In this document: positions 1 to 7,573 of the stretch, in pieces
How positions within the stretch are numbered: the first letter of the stretch is position 1
How the letters are laid out: every line of letters starts with the position of its first letter
Assembly (NCBI GenBank): GCA_947627765.1
Contig: CANQXA010000015.1
Location: 1-36,843 of the forward strand
Reading direction: 5' to 3'
DNA: 36,843 bases
DNA from: an uncultured Clostridia bacterium
Lineage (GTDB): Bacteria > Bacillota > Clostridia > Christensenellales > Borkfalkiaceae
Program-made: the position numbers and the translations under genes
The notes under the pieces: model-generated
The model's input: only the letters and a program-made list of their open reading frames with translations
Told to the model about the DNA's origin: nothing
Databases searched by the model: none

Positions 1-651
1 CTTGGCGTAGAAGGAGATTACGAAAAAGCGGTAAGTTGGTGGAAAAAAGCCGCAATGCAGGGGAATGCAAGAGCGCAGGACAATTTGGGAAATTGCTATT
101 TTTACGGCCGCGGGGTAAAACGCAACGAGCAAAAAGCCGCACAGTGGTACGAAAAAGCCGCAATGCAGGGCGACGCAAATGCGCAGTGCAATCTTGCAAG
201 CTATATCTCCATGGACGATAAAACATCCTTTGAATGGCTGAAAAAAGCCGCCGAGCAGGGAAACCCGCGCGGACAATACAGTTTAGGTTATCGTTATTTT
301 CAGGGACGCGGCGTTGCGGAGAACAAAAAGAAGGCGGTGCAGTTGTTTGAAAAAGCCGCAATGCAGGGATATGCGCGCGCACAATTTCAACTCGGTGATT
401 GTTACTTTTACGGCCACGGCGTGGAGATAAGCTATGAAAAAGGCGTGGAATGGTACAAAAAAGGTGCGCTCGGGGGAAATGAGAATGCGCAATTATCTCT
501 CGGCGATGCATACTTATACGGATACGTCGTGGAGCAGGATTTCAAAAAAGCGGAAAAATGGCTGAAAAAATCATCGGCACAGGGAAATCCGGGGGCAGAT
601 CAGTTGTTGCGGGAATTGAAAGAGGAAATCAAAAAATCAAAAAAGAAGTGA
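1..651 (+). CDS. Sel1-repeat protein, 5' end cut off by the window
   Basis: The reading frame is open from base 1 to a TGA at 649-651, so the true start lies outside the window. The visible 216 residues are about six Sel1-like (TPR-related) repeats of some 36 residues, with the recurring pattern A-x-A-Q-x-x-L-G-x-x-Y-x-x-G-x-G-V followed by K-A-x-x-W-x-x-K-A-A. The third visible repeat, around DNA 190-250, is shortened and lacks the G-x-G-V loop. The chain ends in a Lys-rich helix. Sel1 proteins are alpha-solenoid scaffolds for protein-protein contacts; no enzyme domain is seen here, but the missing N-terminus could hold one. The gene ends only 16 bases before the promoter of the next gene, with no separate terminator unless the hairpin at 698-721 serves as one. 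Confidence 0.85.
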   Translation, partial: LGVEGDYEKAVSWWKKAAMQGNARAQDNLGNCYFYGRGVKRNEQKAAQWYEKAAMQGDANAQCNLASYISMDDKTSFEWLKKAAEQGNPRGQYSLGYRYFQGRGVAENKKKAVQLFEKAAMQGYARAQFQLGDCYFYGHGVEISYEKGVEWYKKGALGGNENAQLSLGDAYLYGYVVEQDFKKAEKWLKKSSAQGNPGADQLLRELKEEIKKSKKK

Positions 652-666
652 CGGATACGCTCCCCC

Positions 667-695
667 TTGCAAAATTATTCCGACTATGCTATACT
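667..695 (+). promoter_or_regulatory. Promoter of the WYL cassette
   Basis: TTGCAA at 667-672 and TATACT at 690-695 are separated by 17 bases, a good housekeeping-sigma promoter. Transcription would start near 702, inside the inverted repeat at 698-721. Confidence 0.75.
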
Positions 696-697
696 GT

Positions 698-721
698 CCT
701 TGTCCCGTTTTCGGGACAAGG
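698..721. promoter_or_regulatory. Perfect inverted repeat over the start site: operator or hairpin
   Basis: CCTTGTCCCG at 698-707 and CGGGACAAGG at 712-721 are perfect reverse complements around TTTT. The repeat starts three bases after the -10 box, so a bound dimer would block transcription. WYL regulators of the CapW/BrxR kind bind such dyads at their own promoters, so autoregulation is a reasonable inference. Because it is followed by CTTTTG, it could instead be a weak terminator or attenuator for the upstream Sel1 gene. Confidence 0.6.
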
Positions 722-753
722 CTTTTGCTATGATGGGGCAAAAGGAGAACGGT

Positions 754-1752
754 ATGGAAAGCTACGAACCAAAAAAATTGCTCATTTTGCGCATCCTGGA
801 AATCTTAACGGAATATTCGGACGCCGAGCACAAACTTCACCAGGGGGACATTATCAGCCTTCTCAAAGTCGTCTACGGCATCGAGTGCGAGAGAAAGGCG
901 GTCGCGCGGAACATCGAATACTTGCAGGACGCGGGCTACGAGATCATCTCCGATAAATCGGGCGTCTATCTTGCCGAAAAGAAGTTCGAGGTGGGGGAGC
1001 TCAGGCTTCTCGTCGATTCGGTGCTTGCAAGCCGCAACATCTGCAAGGCACACACCAAACAGCTCATCGAAAAACTCGTGAAAGAGGGCGGGAAGTATTT
1101 CAAAAATTACGCCCGACACATTGTCAACCTCGATGATTACATCAAATCGGACGGGCGGGAGTTCTTCCTCTCCGTCGAACTTCTCACCGAGGCGATCGCC
1201 GCCAAACGGCAGGTAAAATTCATCTATCAGGACTACGGCGCCGACAAAAAACTTCACCCGCGGCGGGAAATGCCGTACACGGCGAGCCCCTTTCAGCTCT
1301 TTTTGAAGAACGGCGGGTACTACCTCGCCTGCGCCTTCGAGGGGCACGATGACTTGGCATTCGTCCGCGTCGACCGCATGACGGAGGTTGCCGTCTTGGA
1401 GGAGCGCGCCCGCCCCGTCACCTCGATCAAGGGCTGTGAAAACGGGCTGAATTTGGGGAAACTTCAAAGCAGACTTCCCAATCTCTATTACGACGAGCCG
1501 CAGAAGATTGTCTTTGAGACGCGCAACTGTCCCCAAAACATTCTCGACTATGTGTTCGATACGTTCGGAAAGGAAGCCGACGTCGAGCCTCTCCCCTCGG
1601 GGGGATACCGCGTGACGCTAATGGCGTCTCCCCGCGCCATGCGCTTTTGGATTTTGAGCTTCGGTAGATACGTCAAAGTGCTTTCCCCGCAGTCTCTCGC
1701 GGACATGGTATGCTCGGACATCGTCGAGATGCAAAAAAATTATGAGATGTAG
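754..1752 (+). CDS. WYL-domain transcriptional regulator (wHTH-WYL-WCX)
   Basis: This 332-residue protein has the YafY/CapW architecture. A winged helix-turn-helix lies at about residues 5-70, a linker follows, and a WYL domain begins near residue 140 with the stretch AIAAKRQVKFIYQDYG. The WYL triplet region reads GGYYLAC, and the downstream FVRVDRM strand is present. A C-terminal WCX-type domain covers about 240-330. WYL domains sense nucleic-acid or nucleotide ligands and often control phage-defence or DNA-damage genes. I chose the ATG at 754 because AAAGGAG sits just before it; longer in-frame starts from 667 would overlap the promoter and the inverted repeat. The next gene begins 37 bases downstream with its own ribosome site, so the regulator probably heads a four-gene operon. 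Confidence 0.85.
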   Translation: MESYEPKKLLILRILEILTEYSDAEHKLHQGDIISLLKVVYGIECERKAVARNIEYLQDAGYEIISDKSGVYLAEKKFEVGELRLLVDSVLASRNICKAHTKQLIEKLVKEGGKYFKNYARHIVNLDDYIKSDGREFFLSVELLTEAIAAKRQVKFIYQDYGADKKLHPRREMPYTASPFQLFLKNGGYYLACAFEGHDDLAFVRVDRMTEVAVLEERARPVTSIKGCENGLNLGKLQSRLPNLYYDEPQKIVFETRNCPQNILDYVFDTFGKEADVEPLPSGGYRVTLMASPRAMRFWILSFGRYVKVLSPQSLADMVCSDIVEMQKNYEM

Positions 1753-1789
1753 GACGAAATCACCCACAAACATCAAAGGAGAAAAGAAA

Positions 1790-2557
1790 ATGTTCGACGG
1801 AAAATTTTTGAATGCGTATTTGGATCGGTGGTGCGAGGCCGTCGGTGCGTCCCCGAAACTTTATACCGTGGGGCTTACGGCGTGGACGGCGTTCCACATG
1901 GAGAGCATTCTCTACCCGCTCGCCGAACAACTGTGCCCCGAGGGAGGCGGGTGCGCGTACAAGACAAAGCCGTGCGACAAGAAATGCCGTGAGGATTGTT
2001 ACAAAAACAAAGGAAAGTGCGGGTACGGCACGACATGGTCCCAAGAGTACTATCGCGTGGATTTGGGACTGTATCGGTATCCGGACGTCAAAAACGGCTT
2101 GTGGAGCCCCGATTATCTCATCGAACATGAGAACGAGCACTTCAAACTCACGGAAGAGGACGGCGAATTTCAGATCAAGAAAAAGGGATGGTTCGGAGAG
2201 TTCATAAAACTTTTGCCCGTGAGTTGCAACGATTACGGCGTCCGCGCCATCATCTCCTATTGCGCCTTTGACAAAAAAGAGGAAAATGTAGAGCGATATG
2301 AAAAATATTTGCTCCGTGTATTGGAGCATGAAACGGTGCGATCGACGCTCTGCGCAAAACCGATTTTGGTCCTGCTTGGACCCTCTACGAATGCGGTCAA
2401 AATGGGGCGGGCGGAGAGCTTCTATGCGATGCGGTTTGAAAAAGACGGGCAGCAATGGAAATGTGAAAGCGGCTTTGTCGCCCGGGAAGACGTCCAAGAG
2501 ATCTTTCGGCGCATGAGAGAAGAACTGAAACGGCAGGGCGGATATGAATGCAAATGA
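1790..2557 (+). CDS. Cys-rich protein, possible PD-(D/E)XK nuclease
   Basis: This 255-residue protein is not one I can name with certainty. Six cysteines (C49, C55, C62, C66, C70, C77) form a cluster that could bind zinc or an Fe-S cluster. It is followed by RVDLGLY (D90), then SPDYLIEHENE (E111, E113), GWFGEFIKLL and GVRAIISY. The order D, then E-H-E, then a W..E..KLL helix and a hydrophobic strand recalls the PD-(D/E)XK nuclease core, though the classical lysine is not obvious. The start at 1790 is preceded by AAAGGAGAAAAGAAA; an in-frame upstream ATG at 1742 lies inside the WYL gene and has no good ribosome site. The 3' end overlaps the next gene by 14 bases, which suggests translational coupling. 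Nuclease activity is an inference from the motif pattern only. Confidence 0.6.
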   Translation: MFDGKFLNAYLDRWCEAVGASPKLYTVGLTAWTAFHMESILYPLAEQLCPEGGGCAYKTKPCDKKCREDCYKNKGKCGYGTTWSQEYYRVDLGLYRYPDVKNGLWSPDYLIEHENEHFKLTEEDGEFQIKKKGWFGEFIKLLPVSCNDYGVRAIISYCAFDKKEENVERYEKYLLRVLEHETVRSTLCAKPILVLLGPSTNAVKMGRAESFYAMRFEKDGQQWKCESGFVAREDVQEIFRRMREELKRQGGYECK

Positions 2558-2894
2558 GTTTGAAGAGTTGATCGACGCTCAGACGGAAAACGAGGGTACC
2601 ATGTCCGCGATCTGTGCTTCGGATGTGAATTTTGTCCGCACCATGTACGGCCTGTCCGCAGTCCGAGAGATCGTGGCGGAAAACGCGGAAGAACTCCTTG
2701 CTCTCATCAACGGGCTTTCCGCCGGACCGTACGACGCTTATATCATTCTTTTGTATATTCCGCGGGATGCGCTCGAAGAAGTCGCCCGCGGCGTTGACAT
2801 CGACACAAACTTTGCGCTTCTCGGCGCAGTGGAATCGAAAAATTTTGAGGCCGTCATCGGCTGTTATAAAAAAACGCAGGGAGAAAGTATATGA
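2544..2894 (+). CDS. Small acidic protein of the WYL cassette
   Basis: This 116-residue acidic, probably helical protein has no motif I recognise. It starts inside the end of the preceding gene (14-base overlap) and its own stop overlaps the next start by four bases, so all three are translated in tandem. GGCGG lies before the ATG at 2544. Hydrophobic stretches such as YIILLYIPRDAL suggest a folded domain, not a disordered linker. Its acidity and its place between two possible DNA-acting proteins would fit a partner or inhibitor, but that is speculative. It contains one copy of the word TACCATGTCCG (2597-2607). Confidence 0.7.
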   Translation: MNANEFEELIDAQTENEGTMSAICASDVNFVRTMYGLSAVREIVAENAEELLALINGLSAGPYDAYIILLYIPRDALEEVARGVDIDTNFALLGAVESKNFEAVIGCYKKTQGESI

Positions 2895-3637
2895 ATACCA
2901 AGACGGAAGAGAGCTTAAAACAACTGTACCAAGAAGCCTTGGCGCGCACTTCATATCTGAAAGACGAGCTTAAAACCGGGCTGTGTTTTGTCCCAGCCGT
3001 CTGCGGGCGATCATATCGCAATGCGGCGCGACGGGTGATGGTTGTCGGCCGCGCACCGAACGGTTGGACGATGCCGCGTTACGAAGATGGCGGCGCGTCT
3101 CCCGAGACATGGCTCTCTTATGGGTTATCGTGGGTATATGCCCAAAAGGGATCAAACGGGGAAGACATCCTTTGCCGGGATCAAAGCCTTCACGAGGCTT
3201 CCGTCAGGCATTCCAAATTTTGGCAATTTATCCGATATTATTTATTGGCGCGGGGGATCGTTACGGCGCAGGAGAAAGAGCGGTTTGCCGACGGGATCGT
3301 GTGGTCCAATCTGTATAAGATCTCCTTCGAAGAGGGGGAAAAGAAAAATCCGACCCGCTGTCTGCGGAATGCTACGGCGGAACTGTGCGATAAAATGCTC
3401 CTTGCGGAGATCGAGTATTATGATCCCGACGAGGTATGGTTCATTACGCGCGCAAACGGCACGGAGCAGCCGGATGAATTTACGGGCTGTCAATGGTTTT
3501 GCCGCGGCAGATTCGACCGCACGATCGATTGGCTCTGCAAAAATGCGGCGGACAAGAAAAGTTATATTTTTCAACGTCCCGAATCGGCTAAGTTCGAAGA
3601 GATTGCAAGCGCCAAAATCGAACTCTGCGCGCATTGA
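2891..3637 (+). CDS. Possible uracil-DNA-glycosylase-like fold protein
   Basis: This 248-residue protein has a strand-loop motif RRVMVVGRAPNGWTMPRY near residues 48-65. It resembles the first active-site motif of the uracil-DNA-glycosylase superfamily, where a hydrophobic strand is followed by a Gly-rich loop with N-G-W. A FWQFIRYYLLARG helix and an IVWSNLYKIS strand follow, the latter also typical of these relatives. A late strand PDEVWFITRANG could carry the second catalytic loop, but the classical His motif is not seen. The start at 2891 overlaps the previous stop (ATGA), and GGGAGAAAG before it is a good ribosome site. It ends the cassette and is followed by a hairpin at 3682-3712. DNA glycosylase activity is not proven; nucleotide binding is equally possible. 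Confidence 0.55.
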   Translation: MNTKTEESLKQLYQEALARTSYLKDELKTGLCFVPAVCGRSYRNAARRVMVVGRAPNGWTMPRYEDGGASPETWLSYGLSWVYAQKGSNGEDILCRDQSLHEASVRHSKFWQFIRYYLLARGIVTAQEKERFADGIVWSNLYKISFEEGEKKNPTRCLRNATAELCDKMLLAEIEYYDPDEVWFITRANGTEQPDEFTGCQWFCRGRFDRTIDWLCKNAADKKSYIFQRPESAKFEEIASAKIELCAH

Positions 3638-3681
3638 AAACGCCCGCCGCGCCGCTCTCCATTCCGAACGAATTTGCCCTG

Positions 3682-3712
3682 AAAACCGCTCACTAAAACG
3701 AGTGGGTTTTTT
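3682..3712 (+). terminator. Probable terminator of the WYL cassette
   Basis: An imperfect hairpin around CACT...AGTG is followed by six T residues at 3707-3712. Its sequence resembles the perfect palindromes at 4516 and 7546 and may be a decayed member of that family. Between here and 4127 I find no gene, only AT-rich sequence with degenerate traces of the array further right. Confidence 0.55.
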
Positions 3713-4126
3713 CTATGGTTTAGCAGGAAAGTCTATCGGTTGCCGTTGAGAATTTCCGCTCTGATATTTGCCAAACATCGCGTTTTTATATTTCGTTCTC
3801 CTTACACGATGTCAATAATAATCTTGTCATCCAAGATCTTACAATAAATATATCATCCTTCGGCAGAGTCTTTATCGATCGCCATAATACGTTGAACTGG
3901 TGAGGGGGAGAGGCAGGGTTCATTTTCGACGCATTTCAAGGAATAAAAAATCGATCTGAATAAAACAATGTGTGACAATTAGATACGGCTTACTGTAAGT
4001 GCCCCGACCTTGAAAATTGGTTGCTTCCGCCGAGATAGGGCAAGCACCGATTTTCGTCAGTACAATTTGTGCGGACGAGGAGCGATGAAACTTCTGTTCG
4101 GTATGCAAAGCCCGAGAGGGACACAA

Positions 4127-4492
4127 TTCATTTCTTTTGCGGCTCGTTCGGCATAACCATGCCCGAGGGGAGCGCAAACAATTCATTTTATGAACTATTT
4201 ATGTGACCGCGGGGGAGGGAATTCAAGTAGTTCATTTTATGAAATAATTATTGCGCTGTGGTGCGCAGAAACGTTTGAGTCGTTCATTTTGTGAAATATT
4301 TATGAGATGTAGCAAGAAACGCCCAATACGTTCACTTTGTAAAAGACTTCCGACATTGCGCGCAGTAACGTCTAACACGTTCACATTATGAACTTATTTG
4401 CCTGTAAAACGTAAGAAAACACCGATTCATTCACTTTATGAATTTTTTAATATGACCAAATATAAGAAATCCAAATCGTTTATTTTAAAACA
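4127..4492. repeat. Left array of ~50-bp units with a TTCA..TGAA dyad
   Basis: A 13-bp dyad of consensus TTCAY-WTT-RTGAA starts at 4182, 4231, 4283, 4331, 4380 and 4430, with degenerate copies at 4127 and 4479. Spacing within the good copies is 48-52 bp. The sequence between dyads is partly conserved (an AAGAAAC-like block and a CG before the next dyad), so this is a diverged tandem repeat and not a CRISPR array. Units are of several types and the same order recurs in the array at 6847-7160. The units starting 4182 and 4231 match those at 6949 and 6996, including a 40-base stretch (4248-4287 against 7013-7052) with one mismatch. No coding potential is credible here. Confidence 0.8.
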
Positions 4493-4515
4493 ATTTATAC
4501 TGCCTGCATGGACAT

Positions 4516-4553
4516 CATAAAACCGCTCACTCGAAGTAGTGAGCGGTTTTATG
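4516..4553. terminator. Perfect 38-bp palindrome, bidirectional terminator
   Basis: Bases 4516-4531 and 4538-4553 pair over 16 bp around CGAAGT. Both arms end in AAAA/TTTT runs, so the hairpin can terminate transcription on either strand. It lies 28 bases beyond the stop of the minus-strand endonuclease gene. It is closely related to the palindrome at 7546-7583, from which it differs by a paired change (CC/GG here, AT/AT there). Confidence 0.8.
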
Positions 4554-4580
4554 CTCTGCGGACAAGTGTGAAAGTCTAAC

Positions 4581-5648
4581 CTAAAAGTCAAGAAGATATG
4601 TCCCGTCAGCATATTTTCTAAAAACAACATATGTTCTTCCATAATTTTCGAGCATCTGCTTTGTAATATAAGCCCCCGACGGCTCTCCAAGACGTTTTCT
4701 AATCCATTCGCCTAAAATCGCATTACTTTCAACGCTATGTAAAGCCTTATTGCCCTGTTGCGCCATGCGCATATGAAATGAGCCAAAGTCTTTGGTTATG
4801 ACCTTGAACATTGGACAATTTTCATCGGTAGGAAGAATCCTATCAGGGAAAAATCCGATACGTCTATCCGCTACATTATATGGGATATAAGCCTGATTTT
4901 TATCTCGCCGCGTTCCATTCGGGCGAATCCCCCAATTTATGCCAGAGCCATACCCTGTATCCGTTCCGTCAGCGCGCAACAAAGAGATTTTAATTGTGTC
5001 AACAGGCGTCGCATGATCGTAACGCCGATATTCCATTTCCGAATTATCGGGCTCTTCTTCGTCTGCAAGATTATTATTTACAACGTTTTTAAGTTTTTCT
5101 GCAACGCCGTCATCAAAACAATCTATTGTGTCTGGTAAAAGGGACTGAAAATACTGCCATGCTTTTAACCCGTCGCATTGAGTTACAATTTCTCTACGCT
5201 TGTAAAAGGCATTCATGGTATAATTTAAGGAGCCGCAATAAGCAAAGCGCGGCAATATAGTTCCGTCTCTATTCGTATGCTCCCAAATATACAGTTTAGA
5301 ATGTACCTCTGTCCCATTACAGATATATCGGCAAGAAATATTAGGCATATCTTTTGAGCCTTGCAAAAATCTTATCAAGCGACGTATATCTTCATGCTTT
5401 TTTTGGGATAAACTTGATTTTGTCATCCCCAAAATAATGTCAACTTTCAAGCCTTTGACGAAAGAATTGTTTTTCATTCCCTCGGACAGCTTGATCATAT
5501 GCGTAGAAATTCTATCGCAATCGGTAAATGCTGTTACGATTTTTAATGCACTACAAGAATGTTGACTGCCTGTCCGTGCGGGAGCATACAATACAGGCTC
5601 GTCAAATCCCGAAGAAATAAATGTAGTGTCATCTGAATTATAAAACAT
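4581..5648 (-). CDS. PLD-family type II restriction endonuclease (NgoFVII-like)
   Basis: The 355-residue protein carries a single phospholipase-D-type active site: H116-x-K118 in EVHSKLYIWEH, then G139-S140-x-N142 in YCGSLNYT. This arrangement and the partner methyltransferase match the NgoFVII/BfiI class, which cut DNA without a metal ion as dimers that pool two HKD motifs. The C-terminal half (about 215-355) would hold the DNA-recognition part and is the less conserved section. I chose the ATG at 5646-5648 because GGAG lies eight bases before it; a longer frame would run back into the methyltransferase gene. The start is five bases after the methyltransferase stop, so the two are co-transcribed. 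The gene is clearly AT-richer than the genes outside the island, a sign of transfer. Confidence 0.8.
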   Translation of the reverse strand: MFYNSDDTTFISSGFDEPVLYAPARTGSQHSCSALKIVTAFTDCDRISTHMIKLSEGMKNNSFVKGLKVDIILGMTKSSLSQKKHEDIRRLIRFLQGSKDMPNISCRYICNGTEVHSKLYIWEHTNRDGTILPRFAYCGSLNYTMNAFYKRREIVTQCDGLKAWQYFQSLLPDTIDCFDDGVAEKLKNVVNNNLADEEEPDNSEMEYRRYDHATPVDTIKISLLRADGTDTGYGSGINWGIRPNGTRRDKNQAYIPYNVADRRIGFFPDRILPTDENCPMFKVITKDFGSFHMRMAQQGNKALHSVESNAILGEWIRKRLGEPSGAYITKQMLENYGRTYVVFRKYADGTYLLDF

Positions 5649-5653
5649 GAATA

Positions 5654-6718
5654 TTACTCCAAATTCGGTTTTACAAACGGATATTCTATTCCGGCAAAGC
5701 AATTTAGTATCGCGCTTATTACTACTTGGGCAAGCCTGCAAGGTACTGCCATACCAATTTGCTTTCTTACGCTACTGTAATCGCCAAAAAATGTATAGTC
5801 ATCGGGAAAGGTTTGTAATCTCGCCCGTTCACGATTAGTAAGCTCCCGATCTTTCCAATGATACATATAAGTTCCGCCCCCGCCTGCCGCCGTCACGGTA
5901 TATGCGGGTTTTTCGGGACACAATTTCCGATATATTTGACTGATTTTTGTTTTTGTATGAATTTTTAATTCCGGGGGGAAATCGCTACCCAGCCGTTCTT
6001 CTGCTTGCCAAATGTTTTCCCCCGGCTGAATTATCGATAACCGTTTGATAACCTTGCGTGATAACTGACGGATTTCGTTATTAGGAGCGTTCAAGGGTAT
6101 GTTAGATAACGCAGTACCCGCCGATATATCACAATGGCGATAAGGTTTCGGAGAGGGAACGCGAAAAACAACAGGTATGTCCTCTCTAATTCCTACAATT
6201 ATTACTCTATGCCGCGTTTGCGGCACACCATATTCTTCTGCTTTGTAAAGATTGACGGTAAGACGATAGCCTGCCGATTTCATATCATGAAGTATTGTTT
6301 GAAAATCGCCACTACCCGCCGAACGTATGCCTGAAACATTTTCCGCAACGAACCATTTTGGCTGAAACGCTTTTAAGACCTCTATTCCATGCCAATATAA
6401 TTGTCCAAACTTTTCATTCGCAAAGCCTTTATGCTCTCCGACACTTGAAAAGCTATTGCACGGGAAGCCATAACAAAATGCGTCTATTTCGCTTAATGAA
6501 TGTAAATCCAAATGCCGCACGTCACAACATAAAACGCTTTGCGGATCGTCTGGGCAGATATTATTTTGATAGGTTTGGCATGTATCAAAATCATAATCGT
6601 TTGCCCATGCGTGAGAAACGCTGTAATTCCCATCATCACTCCGTGCGTTTAATGCTCCGCAAGCGATACCGCCGGGTCCACAAAAAAGTTCTCCAAGTTT
6701 GAAAACCATTTTTGTCAT
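5654..6718 (-). CDS. DNA (cytosine-5-)-methyltransferase
   Basis: This 354-residue enzyme transfers a methyl group from S-adenosylmethionine to C5 of cytosine and would protect host DNA from the endonuclease encoded next to it. The family motifs occur in order: motif I LFCGPGGIACG (11-21), motif IV GFPCNSFSSVGE with the catalytic C87, motif VI AENVSG (E126-N-V), motif VIII QTRHRVIIVG (167 on), motif IX RERARLQTFPDD and motif X IGMAVPC. The stretch between VIII and IX, about 175-305, is the target-recognition region and sets the sequence read. Length is normal, so the enzyme looks intact. GGAGG precedes the ATG at 6718, and a good promoter lies upstream. Like its partner it is AT-rich compared with the surrounding genome. 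Confidence 0.93.
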   Translation of the reverse strand: MTKMVFKLGELFCGPGGIACGALNARSDDGNYSVSHAWANDYDFDTCQTYQNNICPDDPQSVLCCDVRHLDLHSLSEIDAFCYGFPCNSFSSVGEHKGFANEKFGQLYWHGIEVLKAFQPKWFVAENVSGIRSAGSGDFQTILHDMKSAGYRLTVNLYKAEEYGVPQTRHRVIIVGIREDIPVVFRVPSPKPYRHCDISAGTALSNIPLNAPNNEIRQLSRKVIKRLSIIQPGENIWQAEERLGSDFPPELKIHTKTKISQIYRKLCPEKPAYTVTAAGGGGTYMYHWKDRELTNRERARLQTFPDDYTFFGDYSSVRKQIGMAVPCRLAQVVISAILNCFAGIEYPFVKPNLE

Positions 6719-6751
6719 GCTTCCTCCGAAGTGTAGATGCCGTATATTTTA

Positions 6752-6780
6752 AGTATAACACTAAACGCACATTTTTTCAA
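6752..6780 (-). promoter_or_regulatory. Promoter of the restriction-modification operon
   Basis: Read on the minus strand, TTGAAA (6775-6780) and TATACT (6752-6757) are 17 bases apart. The leader to the methyltransferase start is about 28 bases. The promoter lies between the methyltransferase gene and the right-hand array, so the array is upstream of it. Confidence 0.75.
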
Positions 6781-6846
6781 GCATAAAAGCTCCAAAAATA
6801 AAAACAGCGCTTTGGCGAATGGTTGATTAAAAAGCGATCCATGCCG

Positions 6847-7160
6847 TTCATATTATGAACTTCTTTGCCTGAGCAACGTAAAAAAATTATCTAATTCACT
6901 TTGTGAATTTGTCGGGCATGACCATGTATAGGGGAGGGTCGCAAACAATTCATTTTATGAACCATTCATACAGCCGTGAAGGCGGGCCCAAGTCATTCAT
7001 TTTATGAAATAGTTATTGCGCCGTGGTGCGCAGAAACGTTTGAGTCGTTCATATTATGAACTGTTTTGCCTTTATAGCGTAAGAAAAAATATCTCGTTCA
7101 CTTTATGAATTTATTGGCGTGATAAAACATAGGGGAGAAGTTATACCGTTTACTTGTGAA
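6847..7160. repeat. Right array of ~50-bp units with the same dyad
   Basis: Dyads start at 6847, 6895, 6949, 6996, 7048 and 7097, with a degenerate one at 7149; spacing is 47-54 bp. The copy at 6895 reads TTCAC-TTT-GTGAA, a paired change relative to TTCAT-TTT-ATGAA elsewhere, so symmetry is being kept. Unit types follow the order A-B-C-D-A-B, while the left array reads B-C-D-E-F-A-B, which points to a higher-order repeat split or copied around the restriction-modification genes. The unit at 6996 also holds TGCGC...GCGCA, a second small inverted repeat. Confidence 0.8.
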
Positions 7161-7186
7161 TAATATTCTGAATAAAATTTTATCCC

Positions 7187-7430
7187 GGTGCGGGAATACT
7201 TCGCCCCCAAGGGGGCTCGCGTGGGAGCTTCGTAGCACAAAAACAGGGCTCCCGAAAAAGATTGCGGAGCAAGCTTTTTGGGGAAGAGGAGACGCAACAC
7301 GAAAGAAGAGCTCTTGCCGCTTGCGGAAAGAGCGAAAGAGGAGGGTTTGCGTCGACGAGGTCGGGGCGAACCCGCCGCGTTCATCTACTGCCCAACAAGT
7401 CACATAAAAATGCTCACTCGAAAGAGTGAG
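7187..7430. repeat. Hairpin-rich element, copy 1
   Basis: This copy begins with GGTGCGGGAATACTTCGC (7187-7204), continues with a hairpin GCCCCC-AA-GGGGGC, and ends with a 69-base block (7362-7430) that matches 7505-7573 with three mismatches. It carries about 105 extra bases in the middle compared with copy 2, and its final palindrome is cut after GAGTGAG. Minus-strand frames through it are best read as chance translation of the repeat. Confidence 0.7.
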
Positions 7431-7436
7431 GGATCT

Positions 7437-7573
7437 GGTGCGGGAATACTTCGCATCCCAAGGGATGCTCGTGCCGTCCTTCGACATCACAAAGAATGTG
7501 CGGACGGGGCGAACCCGCCGTGTTCATCTACTGCCCGGCAAGTCACATAAAAATGCTCACTCGAAAGAGTGAG
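7437..7573. repeat. Hairpin-rich element, copy 2, next to tRNA-Glu
   Basis: The copy starts with the same 18 bases as copy 1 (7437-7454), then has the hairpin GCATCCC-AA-GGGATGC in place of GCCCCC-AA-GGGGGC, a multi-base paired change. It ends inside the palindrome that terminates tRNA-Glu. Bases 7535-7545, CCGGCAAGTCA, resemble the 3' end of the tRNA in inverted orientation, extending the palindrome imperfectly into the tRNA gene. Confidence 0.7.

Noticed and set aside
3760-3900. Remnant of a minus-strand gene
   Set aside because: One minus-strand frame reads like protein for short stretches but is broken by stops and matches no family I know; too little to call a pseudogene.
3920-4186. 88-residue frame on the minus strand
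   Set aside because: It runs through array sequence, has no ribosome site and shows no domain-like composition.
4127-4492. CRISPR array, from the regular ~50-bp spacing of a palindromic repeat
   Set aside because: The repeat core is only 13 bases and variable, the intervening sequences are related to one another, and no cas gene is present.
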